From NCBI RefSeq assembly GCF_030378205.1, contig NZ_CP127385.1, positions 1,714,001-1,778,000 of the forward strand: a stretch of DNA of 64,000 nt, given 5' to 3'. This document shows positions 43,747 to 51,082 of the stretch, piece after piece (positions within the stretch are counted from its first letter, which is position 1; every line of letters begins with the position of its first letter). This stretch comes from Bradyrhizobium sp. NP1. Lineage in GTDB: Bacteria > Pseudomonadota > Alphaproteobacteria > Rhizobiales > Xanthobacteraceae. The notes beneath the pieces are model-generated. The model made no database searches, was not told the origin of the DNA, and worked only from the letters and a program-made list of their open reading frames with translations. The translations under genes and the position numbers were made by a program.

Positions 43747-44217
43747 TTGCACGAGCAGCTTCACCCGATGACGCCTCACCATCTGCCGTTTTATCTCGCC
43801 AAGCCCGGCGAGACCGACTGGCTGATGATCGTGATGGGCATCTTCCTGATCGCAGCCGTGCTCGGCGTCGGCAATCTGTACCTGCGTTTGCATTCGCTGC
43901 CGGAGCGAATGGCTCACAAGTCGCAAAAGCTCCAATTCGAGGTCGTGGCGGTCCTTGGGCTGCTGGCGCTTTTCACCCACATCCACCTGTTCTGGATCGC
44001 GGCGCTTCTCCTCGCGCTGATCGATCTGCCGGACTTCGGCACGCCGCTGCGCAGCATTGCCGGATCGGTCGAGAAGATCGCTGATTCTTCAACCGAAGGC
44101 GCGGCTCGACCCGAAGCGTCCAGCGACGAGGAGGCCGCGTTCGCTCCCGACAAGATCAAACCGTCCGTTCCCGAAGAGACGAGTGTCCCGAGGAAGGAGG
44201 CACGCGGTCATGTTTGA
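43747..44217 (+). CDS. Small inner-membrane protein (DUF3302/YiaW-like)
   Basis: A TTG start with AGAGGAGG upstream gives 156 residues. There are two or three membrane helices (DWLMIVMGIFLIAAVLGVG and EVVAVLGLLALFTHIHLFWIAALLLALIDLP), an intervening LHSLPERMAHKS loop and a long acidic C-terminal tail. The helix pair plus the following HlyD-type gene resembles the E. coli YiaW/YiaV arrangement, so a DUF3302 assignment is plausible but not certain. It overlaps the downstream HlyD-family gene by 8 nt. Confidence 0.65.
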   Translation: MHEQLHPMTPHHLPFYLAKPGETDWLMIVMGIFLIAAVLGVGNLYLRLHSLPERMAHKSQKLQFEVVAVLGLLALFTHIHLFWIAALLLALIDLPDFGTPLRSIAGSVEKIADSSTEGAARPEASSDEEAAFAPDKIKPSVPEETSVPRKEARGHV

Positions 44218-45439
44218 GCTGATGCTTTGTTCGCTGTTCACGTTGCTGCCGGACTATCTTTATCGGCGTTATGTCCAGGGCAAGCGCCTGGGCAAGGAGA
44301 TCACGTTTTTCTCCGTATGGTTCGAGCTGAGATGGGGCATCACAGGGTGCCTGATGCTGACGATCGGCCTGATCACCCTGATCTTCTATTTCCATCCGTC
44401 GACGACGTCGGCGATGCTGTTTTTCAGGACGGTGCCGATCGCGCCTGAAACGGTCGGACGGGTCGCGGAGGTGAATGTTGGATATAGCGCGCCGGTCACC
44501 AAAGGCAGCGTCCTGTTCACGCTCGATAGTTCAAAGCAGCGCGCGGCGCTGGAATCTGCCAGGCGCAAGATCGCCGAGGTCGACGCCGAGCTGGTCGCGG
44601 CCAAGGTCGATGTGGTCAGGGCCGAAGCGCAGCTGGGACAGGCGAGGAGCGACCACAAGCAGGCCAAGGACGAGCTGGACGTCAAGAGCGAGCTGCAGCG
44701 GCGCAACCCGGGCATCGTGCCGCAGCGCGACATCGAGAAGCTGCAGGTCGCTGTCGACGGACGGCAGGCCGCAATCGATGCGGCCGCGGCCGCAAAGCTA
44801 TCGACGGAGACCAGGGTGGTCACGCTTCTGCCGGCGGAAAAGGCGAGCGCAGAAGCTGCCCTGGCGCAGGCTCAGGTCGAGCTCGACAAGACCATCGTCC
44901 GTGCGGGAGTCGACGGACGTGTCGAGCAGTTCTTTCTCCGACCGGGCGACATCGTGAATCCGCTGATGCGCCCAGCCGGCGTCCTGATTCCGGAAGGGGC
45001 GGGCGGCCGTGCCCTGCAGGCGGGCTTCGGACAGATCGAGGCACAGGTTCTGCAACCCGGAATGGTCGCGGAGGCGACTTGCGTCTCCAAGCCATGGATC
45101 ATCATCCCCATGGTCATCACCAGTGTGCAGGATTACATTGCCGCCGGTCAGTTCCGTGGCGGAGAGCAGCTCATTGACGCGAGCCAGGCCAAACCCGGCA
45201 CAATTCTGGCGTTTCTCGAGCCCATCGCAAAAGATGGCCTCGAGGACGTGACGGCCGGAAGCTCCTGCATCGTCAATGCGTACACCAGCAATCACGACAA
45301 GATCGCTTCAAAGGATACTGGCGCGTTTCAGGGCTTCGTCCTGCACGCGATCGATGCGGTCGGATTGGTGCACGCCATGCTCCTCCGGATCCAGGCGTTG
45401 CTGTTGCCGATCAAGACGCTGGTGTTGAGCGGCCACTGA
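44210..45439 (+). CDS. HlyD/EmrA-type membrane fusion protein (YiaV-like)
   Basis: The 409-residue protein has two N-terminal membrane helices, a biotinyl-lipoyl-like segment (VGRVAEVNVGYSAPVTKGSVLFTLDSS), a long coiled coil (about residues 115-230) and a second lipoyl half (TIVRAGVDGRVEQFFLRPGDIV). This is the HlyD family order. It ends with a hydrophobic C-terminus (LLRIQALLLPIKTLVL), as in YiaV/YibH proteins. No ABC, MFS or outer-membrane partner gene is near. AGGAAGGAGG precedes the ATG, and translation is probably coupled to the upstream gene. Confidence 0.82.
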   Translation: MFELMLCSLFTLLPDYLYRRYVQGKRLGKEITFFSVWFELRWGITGCLMLTIGLITLIFYFHPSTTSAMLFFRTVPIAPETVGRVAEVNVGYSAPVTKGSVLFTLDSSKQRAALESARRKIAEVDAELVAAKVDVVRAEAQLGQARSDHKQAKDELDVKSELQRRNPGIVPQRDIEKLQVAVDGRQAAIDAAAAAKLSTETRVVTLLPAEKASAEAALAQAQVELDKTIVRAGVDGRVEQFFLRPGDIVNPLMRPAGVLIPEGAGGRALQAGFGQIEAQVLQPGMVAEATCVSKPWIIIPMVITSVQDYIAAGQFRGGEQLIDASQAKPGTILAFLEPIAKDGLEDVTAGSSCIVNAYTSNHDKIASKDTGAFQGFVLHAIDAVGLVHAMLLRIQALLLPIKTLVLSGH

Positions 45440-45469
45440 CTCGTTCTCGAGGCTGCTGCTCGGTTGCCG

Positions 45470-46831
45470 CTAAGCGGAAGCTCCAAGCCCGTTTCTGTCG
45501 GCGAGCATCGCTCGCCGGTCGCTGATTAGTGTTTCCAGCCGGTGCGCGGCCACGTTGAGGCTCGTCACAAGCGCTTCGTCCTCGCCACGCGCCGCCGCAA
45601 GCCGTTGCGACCGCAGTACGCGGTCGATTTCCTCTTCGATCTCGTCCAGTTCCTGCGCATGCGTGACCGTGCGGATCTGCCCGGCGAGCGCATAGAGCCT
45701 GTCCAGCGGGTCGCCACGCTCGACCTTCTCTTCCCGAAGAAACCGTCGTGCGGCGGCGGCAATGGATGCAAGGCCGCCGATCACCATGGGGACCAGGAAG
45801 ATGACGTTGCCCCATTTGTCGAGCAGGCTCGTCTGGGTGCCGTTGTAGAAGTTGGCTGCTCCAGGATGCACCGGAAGATATGCGTCGGGTTCGAGATCGG
45901 GCGCGGAAATTTGTGCGAGCATCGGCCACTCGCCAAGCAGATCCCGTCTTGCGTTGGTCAGCGCCTCGGTCAGCGCGAACACGACGTCGTCGTCGAGTTC
46001 CTTCTTGGCGACCAGGTAGAAAGTCACCCGGAGGGTCGACAGATCGTCGCTGGGCACGGCAGGAGAGCTTCGAAGGGTTCCCTTGGGAAGCTCGAACGAC
46101 TCATAGGCACGCTCTCTTTCGGCGATGGCGCCGGCGGTTTCGATCGGAAGAAGGACAGGAGCGGCTTTTGCATTCTGAGGGAACAGGCCCCGCAGCAGCG
46201 AAATGTATTTTTCCGTAGTCGGGATCACGACGAGGATAAGGGCGATTTCCTTGGCCCGAAGGGCGCGCCGGACGTCGGATGGAGGCAGGTCCCTGACGGT
46301 CACATTGCTGCGCTCCCAGTTGTATTCCCTAGCCAGGATCGCGATGATGTTGCGGTTGATTTCCTTGCCAATGGCGCCGATCGAAATACGCTTCAGCGCC
46401 GCGGCGTTGTCGAGCGGGGAGCCCGGCGGCGCGACAAGGAGCAGCACGGCATGCGTGACGACTGCGACAGCCTGCGCTTTCGACAGGTCGCTGGCGTCGC
46501 CGCGCACCACAGCGAGGTCGACCTCTTCCGACGAGAAGGCCGCCGCCGCCTGAAGCGCGCCGGTGGTTTCCTTCAGGCTGAGGCGGACCGGCGCGCCCAC
46601 TTGCGCAAACCGAGAGGCGATGGCTGATACCATCCTCGCGGCTTCGCCGTCCTGCGACCCCACCGCGATCGTCAACGTGGTCGGACGGGTGTACCAGCGA
46701 TAGGAAAGGAAGCAGATTGCGGCCAGCAGGCAGACGAGTCCAGCCACGAGCAGCCTGCGCCAGCCCGACGGCAAACTCCTTAAGGAGAGATCATCGCGCT
46801 TAGCATTTGGTGTAGACCCGTCCATAGGCAT
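45470..46831 (-). CDS. TAXI-type TRAP solute-binding protein with two membrane anchors
   Basis: The 453-residue protein has an N-terminal helix (LLVAGLVCLLAAICFLSYRW), a TAXI-family binding domain (TLTIAVGSQDGEAARMVSAIASRFAQ, then VDLAVVRGD and LPPSDVRRAL), and near residue 340 a second membrane helix (VIFLVPMVIGGLASIAAAA) followed by a cytoplasmic helical tail. Normal TAXI proteins are free periplasmic subunits of TRAP transporters. No DctM/DctQ-type permease gene is near, so this may be a tethered sensor or scaffold rather than a transporter part. Confidence 0.82.
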   Translation of the reverse strand: MPMDGSTPNAKRDDLSLRSLPSGWRRLLVAGLVCLLAAICFLSYRWYTRPTTLTIAVGSQDGEAARMVSAIASRFAQVGAPVRLSLKETTGALQAAAAFSSEEVDLAVVRGDASDLSKAQAVAVVTHAVLLLVAPPGSPLDNAAALKRISIGAIGKEINRNIIAILAREYNWERSNVTVRDLPPSDVRRALRAKEIALILVVIPTTEKYISLLRGLFPQNAKAAPVLLPIETAGAIAERERAYESFELPKGTLRSSPAVPSDDLSTLRVTFYLVAKKELDDDVVFALTEALTNARRDLLGEWPMLAQISAPDLEPDAYLPVHPGAANFYNGTQTSLLDKWGNVIFLVPMVIGGLASIAAAARRFLREEKVERGDPLDRLYALAGQIRTVTHAQELDEIEEEIDRVLRSQRLAAARGEDEALVTSLNVAAHRLETLISDRRAMLADRNGLGASA

Positions 46832-46967
46832 CCGTTACCTGCGCGCAACCCGGCGAGGCCATATAGGCGCCTGCCGCTGCGGCCCCAGCGGCAACGGCCG
46901 CAGTCCCATAGATGGCGCGCCGCGTCGTCCGGCGCTTGTCGCTGACAGCGTGAGGACGAGAGCGCAC
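46800..46967 (-). pseudogene. Possible small exported glycine/alanine-rich gene, frame uncertain
   Basis: One frame from a GTG gives 55 codons ending AIYGTAAVAAGAAAAGAYMASPGCAQVTDAYGRVYTKC (shown in part: DAYGRVYTKC), a pattern of small exported proteins. The signal-peptide-like sequence TIAVCALVLTLSATSA lies in a different frame just upstream, so a frameshift may separate signal and mature part. It overlaps the TAXI gene start by 32 nt. A FixK box lies 35 nt upstream. Coding status is uncertain. Confidence 0.3.
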
Positions 46968-47001
46968 ACGGCGATCGTTCGCGTCGCCGCACAGGCCTCG
47001 C

Positions 47002-47015
47002 TTGATTTAGATCAA
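47002..47015. promoter_or_regulatory. FixK/FNR-type box upstream of the TAXI gene
   Basis: TTGATTTAGATCAA has perfect arms. It lies 171 nt before the TAXI gene ATG and 35 nt before the possible small gene, facing another box at 47106. Confidence 0.7.
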
Positions 47016-47105
47016 GGGTTGTGGTCGCAGCGTTGCCCGCCGATTTCACAAAATGTCCGAGAAGGTCGATCAGGCGGCCATGACCGCTCCGTTCGCGTCC
47101 GACCC

Positions 47106-47119
47106 TTGATCTTGATCAA
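47106..47119. promoter_or_regulatory. FixK/FNR-type box of the DUF3300-DUF2950 operon
   Basis: TTGATCTTGATCAA has perfect arms. It lies 58 nt before the DUF3300 start, the same spacing as at the DUF3141 operon. Confidence 0.75.
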
Positions 47120-47176
47120 ATGTCGGCGCTTCGGGAGACGGTTCGCTGGCGGCCCAGGTCCGACAGGAGAAGTGCC

Positions 47177-48775
47177 ATGTTGCTCTGCAGGAGAGCCTTG
47201 TTGGTTTTGGCGATCGTTCTCGCAAGCCCGTTCGCCGCGCTTGCCCAGGGAGCAGGCGCGCCGCCGCCGCAATCCGATCAGTCCTTGCTGAAGCCAGAGC
47301 AGCTTGAGGCGCTCGTTGCCCCGATCGCGCTCTATCCCGATGCGCTGCTCGCCAACATGCTGGCGGCGTCCACATATCCGCTGGAGGTGGTGGAAGCAGC
47401 GCGCTGGGTGAAGGAGCACAAGGATCTGAAGGGCGATCAACTCAAGACGGAGGTCGACAAGCGCTCCTGGGACGAGAGCGTCAAGGCGCTCGTCAGCACG
47501 TCCAGCGTGCTCGACATGATGAATGACAAGCTCGACTGGACCAAGTCACTCGGCGATGCCGTGCTCGCCCAGCAGCCTGACGTGATGGACGCAATTCAGC
47601 GTTTGCGTGCGCGGGCGCAGGCCAACAACAAGCTCGCCTCGACGAAGGAGCAGAAGGTCTCGGTTGTGCAGCAGGAGAACAAGCAGGTGATCGTGATCGA
47701 GCCCACCGATCCCGACACCATGTATGTTCCCTACTACGATCCGGCGACGGTCTATGGCACCTGGCCCTATGCCGAATATCCGCCGTATTATTTCGGCTAC
47801 CCGTCCTATATCGGCGCCGGTGTGATTGCGACCGGACTGGCGTTCGGCGCTGGCTTCGCGCTCGGGCGCTGGAGCGGCTATTGGGGCGGCCGTTGCAACT
47901 GGGGCAATAACAACTTCTTCGTCAACCGTTCAAACAACGCCAACTGGGGACACAGGGTCGAGCATCGACAGGGTGTCCGATACAACAACGCGAATGTGGC
48001 GCAGCGCTTTGGCGGCGACAAGGCGCGCGCCGGCGCGGCCGACCGCATGGATTTCCGGGGCCGCGGCGGCCAGCAAGTGCTCAACCCCGGCAAGGATCGC
48101 GTCGGTGCAGGCGATCGCGGTGGCGATCGGGTTGGAGGCGGCGACCGTGGCGGTGATCGCGTCGGCGGAGGCGATCGTGTCGGTGGCGATCGCGCCAGCA
48201 CCGCCGATCGTCAACGCGGTGCGCAGGCCAAGGGCGATCGCGGCCAAGGTAAGGGGGGCGCCAGCAAGCAGGCGCGCGCCAGCGATCGCAGTCGTCCGTC
48301 GGGCGGAGCGCGGGGAGGTGGCGGCCGCGACAACGCGATGCGGATGCAGTCGGGGCGGGCAGCCAGTGTCCAGTCCGCACGCGGCCGGGCCAGCTTCGCC
48401 AGCATGGGACGCGGCGGCATCTCTCCGGGCGGCGGCATGCGTGCTGGCGGTGGCGGCGGATTCCGGGGTGGCGGTGGAGGTGGAGGTCGCGGCGGTGGCG
48501 GCGGACGGCGATCCGATCTCGCCCTGAAGCACGACGTCGTGCTGCTCGGACGTCTCGACAACGGCCTCGGCTATTACCGATTCAGCTACCCCGGCAGCGA
48601 AAAGGCCTATGTCGGTGTCATCGCACAGGAGGTGCAGACCGTTCGACCCGACGCCGTCACACGCGGACGCGACGGCTATCTCAGGGTCTACTACGACAGG
48701 CTCGGGCTCAAGTTCCGTACCTACCAGGACTGGCTCGCCGCCGGTGCACAGATGCCAACGCGAGCGAGGATGTGA
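47177..48775 (+). CDS. DUF3300 exported protein with C-terminal S74-like chaperone domain
   Basis: The start at 47177 gives 532 residues. A signal peptide (LLVLAIVLASPFAALAQ) is followed by the DUF3300 domain (LEALVAPIALYPDALLANML, then VVEAARWVKEH and YVPYYDPATVYGTW), a Gly/Arg/Asp-rich repeat region (about 280-445), and a C-terminal domain (446-515). The C-terminal domain resembles the peptidase S74 intramolecular chaperone: SDLALKHDVVLLGRL with Ser446 and Lys451, then YRFSYPG and VGVIAQEVQTVRPDAV. S74 domains trimerise phage tail spikes and cut themselves off. Joining to DUF3300 is unusual. It starts the operon with DUF2950 and an EipA-like gene. Confidence 0.82.
   Translation: MLLCRRALLVLAIVLASPFAALAQGAGAPPPQSDQSLLKPEQLEALVAPIALYPDALLANMLAASTYPLEVVEAARWVKEHKDLKGDQLKTEVDKRSWDESVKALVSTSSVLDMMNDKLDWTKSLGDAVLAQQPDVMDAIQRLRARAQANNKLASTKEQKVSVVQQENKQVIVIEPTDPDTMYVPYYDPATVYGTWPYAEYPPYYFGYPSYIGAGVIATGLAFGAGFALGRWSGYWGGRCNWGNNNFFVNRSNNANWGHRVEHRQGVRYNNANVAQRFGGDKARAGAADRMDFRGRGGQQVLNPGKDRVGAGDRGGDRVGGGDRGGDRVGGGDRVGGDRASTADRQRGAQAKGDRGQGKGGASKQARASDRSRPSGGARGGGGRDNAMRMQSGRAASVQSARGRASFASMGRGGISPGGGMRAGGGGGFRGGGGGGGRGGGGGRRSDLALKHDVVLLGRLDNGLGYYRFSYPGSEKAYVGVIAQEVQTVRPDAVTRGRDGYLRVYYDRLGLKFRTYQDWLAAGAQMPTRARM
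48090..48195 (+). repeat. In-gene GDRVGG tandem repeats
   Basis: Short imperfect repeats encode alternating GGDRVGG and GGDRGG units inside the DUF3300 gene. They code for a flexible charged linker and are prone to length change by recombination. Confidence 0.75.
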
Positions 48776-48777
48776 TC

Positions 48778-49710
48778 ATGACATCGCCTCTTTCGATACG
48801 ACTCCATCATCGCTGGTCCGTGGGCCTGATTGCGGCCGCCATGCTGCTCGTGACCCTCCCAGCTTCAGCCCAGCAGTCCTTCCCATCGCCCGACGAGGCG
48901 GCAGCCGCTCTGGCCGCCGCGGCGAAATCGGGCGCCACGAACGACATCCTCAAGGTACTCGGCCGCAAGGCAGCCGATATCGTCGAGTCCGGAGACATGG
49001 TCGCTGACAACGACACGCGGGAGCGTTTCGTCGCTGCCTACGATGCCAAGCATTCGATCAGTATGGAGGGCAACAAGAAAGCGGTCCTCATGCTTGGCAA
49101 GGACGATTTTCCGTTCCCGATTCCGCTCTACCAAAGAAAAGCGGGGTGGGAATTCGACACCGCCGAAGGCCGGATCGAGATCCTCTACCGCCGGATCGGG
49201 CGCAACGAACTCGACGCGATCCAGACCAGTCTCGCGTTTGTTGATGCGGAAGATGAGTACGCCGACAAGGACCGCGGCGCAGGACCCGGGGTCTATGCGC
49301 AGCGCATCGTCAGCAGCCCGGGCAAGAAAGACGGTCTCTATTGGCCACCGGACGGCGACGAAAGCCCACTCGGTGAACTGGCGGCTGAAGCATCCGCCGA
49401 AGGCTACAAGGTCGGCAGCGGCGAACCGCAACCTTACCATGGTTACTACTACCGCATCCTGACGCGCCAGGGTCCGAACGCTCCCGGCGGCGAACTGGAC
49501 TATGTCGTCAATGGCAAGATGATTGGCGGTTTCGCGCTCGCCGCCTATCCAGCCGAGTATGGTAACTCCGGCGTCATGACTTTTGTGGTCAATCACAAGG
49601 GCACTGTGTACCAGAAGGACCTGGGGGAGCTGACCGAGCAGATCGCCAAGCGCATGAAATGGTTCGATCCCGACCAAACCTGGAAGAAGGTCGAACCTCC
49701 CAATCCCTGA
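48778..49710 (+). CDS. DUF2950 family exported protein
   Basis: The start at 48778 gives 310 residues with a signal peptide ending near PASAQQ. The mature protein has DUF2950 features: SFPSPDEAAAALAAAAKSGATNDILKVLG, a RAGWEFDTAEGRIEILYRRIGRNELDAI-type block, and PYHGYYYRILTRQGPNAPGG near residue 220. DUF2950 genes usually follow DUF3300 genes, as here (3 nt gap), suggesting a shared envelope or exported complex of unknown function. Confidence 0.88.
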   Translation: MTSPLSIRLHHRWSVGLIAAAMLLVTLPASAQQSFPSPDEAAAALAAAAKSGATNDILKVLGRKAADIVESGDMVADNDTRERFVAAYDAKHSISMEGNKKAVLMLGKDDFPFPIPLYQRKAGWEFDTAEGRIEILYRRIGRNELDAIQTSLAFVDAEDEYADKDRGAGPGVYAQRIVSSPGKKDGLYWPPDGDESPLGELAAEASAEGYKVGSGEPQPYHGYYYRILTRQGPNAPGGELDYVVNGKMIGGFALAAYPAEYGNSGVMTFVVNHKGTVYQKDLGELTEQIAKRMKWFDPDQTWKKVEPPNP

Positions 49711-49734
49711 TCAATCCGCAAAAGGACGGTGGTC

Positions 49735-50166
49735 ATGCGCCGCTATGCAATGAAGCTCGTGCTGCTTGCGATGATAGTCTCCATCGGGTTTGTGCCGTCC
49801 GCCGAGGCAAAGGTTGGACTTGTTCGCGTCGTATTCACAAAGGCCGCCCTGATCGCAGGGGCGGGCACCGGCCGCGGAGTCCTGACCTATGACGGCCGCG
49901 ATTACCCCTTCCGGGTTTCGGGCTTGAGTGTTGGCCTCACCTTTGGCGCCTCGGTCATGCATCTGAAGGGGCGTGCATCGTATCTGGACCGGCTGAGCGA
50001 CTTCGAGGGCATCTATTCCTCGGTCGGCGTCGGCGGCGCCTTTGTGGGCGGTGGCGGCGGCGTGCAGCTCAAGAACGATAAAGGCGTGATCATCACGCTG
50101 TACGGCGCCAAAGCGGGCCTTGAATTCGCGGTCAATCTCAGCGGTATCAGGATTGCGTTCCGCTGA
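49735..50166 (+). CDS. Small exported EipA/YSC84-like protein, paralogue B
   Basis: The start at 49735 gives 143 residues with a signal peptide (LVLLAMIVSIGFVPSAEA). The mature domain is paralogous to the protein at 41198: RVVFTKAALIAGAGTGRGVLTY, YPFRVSGLSVGLTFGAS, GGGGGVQLKNDKGVII. AAGGACGG precedes the ATG. It follows the DUF2950 gene by 24 nt, so it is the third gene of the DUF3300 operon. The function is unknown. Confidence 0.7.
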   Translation: MRRYAMKLVLLAMIVSIGFVPSAEAKVGLVRVVFTKAALIAGAGTGRGVLTYDGRDYPFRVSGLSVGLTFGASVMHLKGRASYLDRLSDFEGIYSSVGVGGAFVGGGGGVQLKNDKGVIITLYGAKAGLEFAVNLSGIRIAFR

Positions 50167-50210
50167 TAGCCTTGCGGCTTCGTCGAGAAAATGGTTGACG
50201 GCGCAGTTCG

Positions 50211-50393
50211 TCAACCATCGCTGGTCTTGCGGCCGGTTTTCCTCAAACTCGATCCAAGTCGGCCGAGACCACGGCCGGCACCGAGCGCCCAGAACCGGAG
50301 GCCCCTGCTGGCGCGTGGCGCGCAGGCCCACACCACCACAAGAAGCACCGCCGCCGCAATGGCGGACAGAAAAATGACTGTGTCGGTAGACAT
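50211..50393 (-). CDS. Small membrane protein
   Basis: A 60-residue protein starts MSTDTVIFLSAIAAAVLLVVVW, has one membrane helix and continues with a basic glycine-rich tail (RASRGLRFWALGAGRGLGRLG). No family is recognised. The ATTGTCCTAAGGTGC motif lies 62 nt upstream of its ATG (opposite orientation). It converges on the EipA-like gene. Confidence 0.5.
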   Translation of the reverse strand: MSTDTVIFLSAIAAAVLLVVVWACAPRASRGLRFWALGAGRGLGRLGSSLRKTGRKTSDG

Positions 50394-50454
50394 GACCGTC
50401 TCACGGCCTCCCGAGCGAACCGAGCTATTTAGCTGATAAAGTCGTTCGGCAACT

Positions 50455-50469
50455 ATTGTCCTAAGGTGC
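50455..50469 (+). promoter_or_regulatory. Motif ATTGTCCTAAGGTGC, copy 3
   Basis: This is the third identical 15-mer. Its right flank agrees with copy 1 at most positions up to GTCAG. It lies between the small membrane protein gene and gene debris. Confidence 0.6.
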
Positions 50470-50519
50470 GGTAACGAGTCAGCCGAATTGACTAATCCGG
50501 CAGCGCGTCCGTGGATCAG

Positions 50520-50748
50520 TCAGCGCATGCCCGCGTACGCGTCAGCGAGAAAATGGTCGAAGGTCTCGATGCGAACGAGACCAAGTCGCGGGTATTCCAT
50601 GTCCGTTACGATGAAGAGAGCGACCGCCAAGGTCAGTGCGAAGGTCACCATGTGTATCCAACTTCGCGCCGTACCCGCGGCCATGCCGAAGCCCGCGAGC
50701 AGGGAGCAGGCGAGGCCCTGACAAAACAGCATGAAGTAGATGATTTGC
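50520..50748 (-). pseudogene. C-terminal fragment of a DUF4239-type membrane protein
   Basis: The last 75 or so codons read LACSLLAGFGMAAGTARSW and MEYPRLGLVRIETFDHFLAD, a pattern recalled from the C-terminus of DUF4239 (bestrophin-like) proteins. No start or N-terminal part is present. Upstream of residue PPQII the sequence changes to the antisense of another gene remnant. It is a truncated remnant. Confidence 0.65.
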
Positions 50749-50750
50749 GG

Positions 50751-50981
50751 GGGATGTTTTTCACTCGCGCCGGCCCGCAGCACGCCATCATCAAGGCCGG
50801 CGCGCCGGCTTCCTTCTGGAAGGCCGTTAACAGGACGGCTGGCGATTTTCCCGACCTGACCTGGACCAATTTTGTTGGCAACCTGGTCCCCGTCACGATC
50901 GGAAATATCATCGGCGGCTCGCTCATGGTCGCGGCCGTCTACTGGTTCGTTTACCTCCGAAAGAAGCCGATCGACGCCTGA
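50751..50981 (+). pseudogene. C-terminal fragment of a formate/nitrite transporter (FNT family)
   Basis: Seventy-six codons from about 50751 read DLTWTNFVGNLVPVTIGNII and GGSLMVAAVYWFVYLRKK, the characteristic last helix region of FocA/NirC-type channels (the N-L-x-P-V-T-x-G-N-x-x-G-G motif). The other five helices are missing. It abuts the DUF4239 fragment end to end, so a deletion or insertion has joined two unrelated remnants. Confidence 0.8.
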
Positions 50982-51027
50982 GACGGATTCTTCGGCAAAG
51001 TGCCTCATCAGGGCTTGGAAACAATGC

Positions 51028-51058
51028 CAGCGGCCGAGCGGTTCAGCCATTGCCTCTG
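51028..51058 (+). repeat. 31-nt direct repeat S, copy 2
   Basis: The segment matches 14050-14080 with one mismatch, in the same orientation. It lies between the FNT remnant and the OYE gene, at the right edge of the FixK-box region. Confidence 0.85.
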
Positions 51059-51082
51059 CCGCCATGCCGCGGCCTCAACGCA

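Noticed and set aside
48090..48500. Repeat-rich DNA that could suggest a CRISPR or tandem-repeat locus
   Set aside because: The repeats are short codon-level repeats (GDRVGG, glycine runs) inside an open reading frame, with no spacers or regular period.
11977..51058. Phage or transposon explanation of the direct repeats
   Set aside because: No integrase, transposase, terminal inverted repeats or phage structural genes were found between or beside the repeats, so no mobile element is annotated.
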